Shown: positions 48,182 through 48,496 of the stretch, piece after piece
Numbering within the stretch: position 1 is the stretch's first letter
Layout of the letters: each line of letters opens with the position of its first letter
Assembly: GCA_021325385.1 (NCBI GenBank)
Contig: JAJPHH010000172.1
Location: 1 to 48,496, forward strand
Length of the DNA: 48,496 nucleotides
Direction of reading: 5' to 3'
Source of the DNA: Alphaproteobacteria bacterium
Lineage (GTDB): Bacteria > Pseudomonadota > Alphaproteobacteria > Rhizobiales > Beijerinckiaceae
Notes under the pieces: model-generated
Told to the model about the DNA's origin: nothing
What the model saw: only the letters and a program-made list of their open reading frames with translations
The model's database searches: none
Made by a program: the position numbers and the translations under genes

Positions 48182-48201
48182 AACTGGTATACTATGTATA
48201 C
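48182..48201. promoter_or_regulatory. GntR-type operator in the divergent promoter
   Basis: The sequence AACTGGTATACTATGTATAC contains two GTATAC palindromes nine bases apart. It directly abuts the GntR ATG and lies 58 bases before the binding-protein ATG. Matched by the site at 47281-47298. Probably bound by the GntR regulator itself. Confidence 0.55.
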
Positions 48202-48259
48202 ATCTCGCGTTCAAGCGGCCAAGCGCCTTGCCCAACGCGCAAACCCAAGGGAGGAGCCC

Positions 48260-48496
48260 GATGAAACCATCTGTCGCCTTGTTCGCCGCCGCGGCGCTAG
48301 TTGGCGCTGTCGCGTCCGCTCAAGCCAGTCCGCAGGCGCCCGTCGTCGCCTTGTCCAACGCCTATTACGGCAACACTTGGCGCCATCAGATGGTCGAGGC
48401 GTTCGAGGCCGCGGCCAAGCAAGCCAAGAGCGAAGGCAAGATCGCCGAGTACATCGTCATGAACGGCGACGGCTCGGTGGCGCAGCAGAACAGCCA
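48260..48496 (+). CDS. Periplasmic sugar-binding protein (RbsB-like), 3' truncated by window end
   Basis: The first 79 codons are visible. The signal peptide MKPSVALFAAAALVGAVASA is cleaved near AQA-SPQ. The mature N-terminus VVALSNAYYGNTWRHQMVEAFEAAAKQAK and the segment YIVMNGDGSVAQQNS match the Peripla_BP_4 family. Shine-Dalgarno GGGAGGAG at 48248-48255. It is controlled by the same short divergent region as the GntR regulator of the apionate operon, so apiose, apionate or a related lactone is the likely ligand (inference). Confidence 0.82.

Overview
The window is GC-rich, densely coded bacterial chromosome, most likely from an alphaproteobacterium of the order Hyphomicrobiales (Rhizobiales). 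I infer this from gene content, a perfect CtrA-type box (TTAA-N7-TTAA, 5197-5211), many 4-base ATGA/GTGA gene overlaps, and three copies of a dispersed palindromic repeat (core ATTGCGAGGAGCGAAG..CTTCGCTCGCAATGAC). Genus cannot be named from sequence alone. I found no tRNA, rRNA, CRISPR array, insertion sequence or phage gene.

Layout. 1-1737: end of a branched-chain 2-oxoacid dehydrogenase operon (E1 beta, E2). 1703-7227: a signalling block with a REC-GGDEF-EAL protein, two divergent paralogous membrane histidine kinases that share an unusual membrane sensor, and a single-domain response regulator. 7456-10598: an alpha-oxoamine synthase-like PLP enzyme, a family-9 glycosyltransferase and a DUF6165 protein. 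10846-16426: a ribose-type sugar ABC transporter (ATPase, two permeases, binding protein) and a convergent sugar epimerase/isomerase-like TIM barrel. 16690-21544: a branched-chain amino-acid type (Liv) ABC transporter in which livM and livG are fused and livH carries a one-base frameshift. 22184-26529: an RND multidrug efflux adaptor and pump.

26574-48496 is the most interesting part and reads as a D-apiose (branched plant pentose) utilisation island. On the minus strand lie an intracellular DUF5060/apiosidase-like glycoside hydrolase, a MalEFG-type importer without its ATPase, and a DeoR regulator. Divergent from these, on the plus strand, is an eight-gene operon: L-fucose-isomerase-family protein, split transketolase, FGGY kinase, RbsB-type binding protein, DUF2291 lipoprotein, RbsA-type ATPase and RbsC-type permease. 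Convergent to that is a four-gene operon recognised as the D-apionate branch: lactonase ApnL, a RuBisCO-like protein, kinase OiaK and oxidoisomerase ApnO. A FadR-type GntR regulator lies upstream of this operon, and another RbsB-type binding protein is cut by the window end.

How the genes may work together (inference): apiose-containing glycosides enter through the MalEFG-type importer and are cleaved inside the cell. Free D-apiose enters through the ribose-type importer(s). One route isomerises it to D-apulose, phosphorylates it and splits it with transketolase. A second, oxidative route goes through apionolactone and apionate to a RuBisCO-like enzyme. The expected first oxidative enzyme, D-apiose dehydrogenase, is not in this window. 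A near-identical GTATAC-containing site lies both in the GntR/binding-protein promoter and inside the first codons of apnL, which suggests one regulator controls both.
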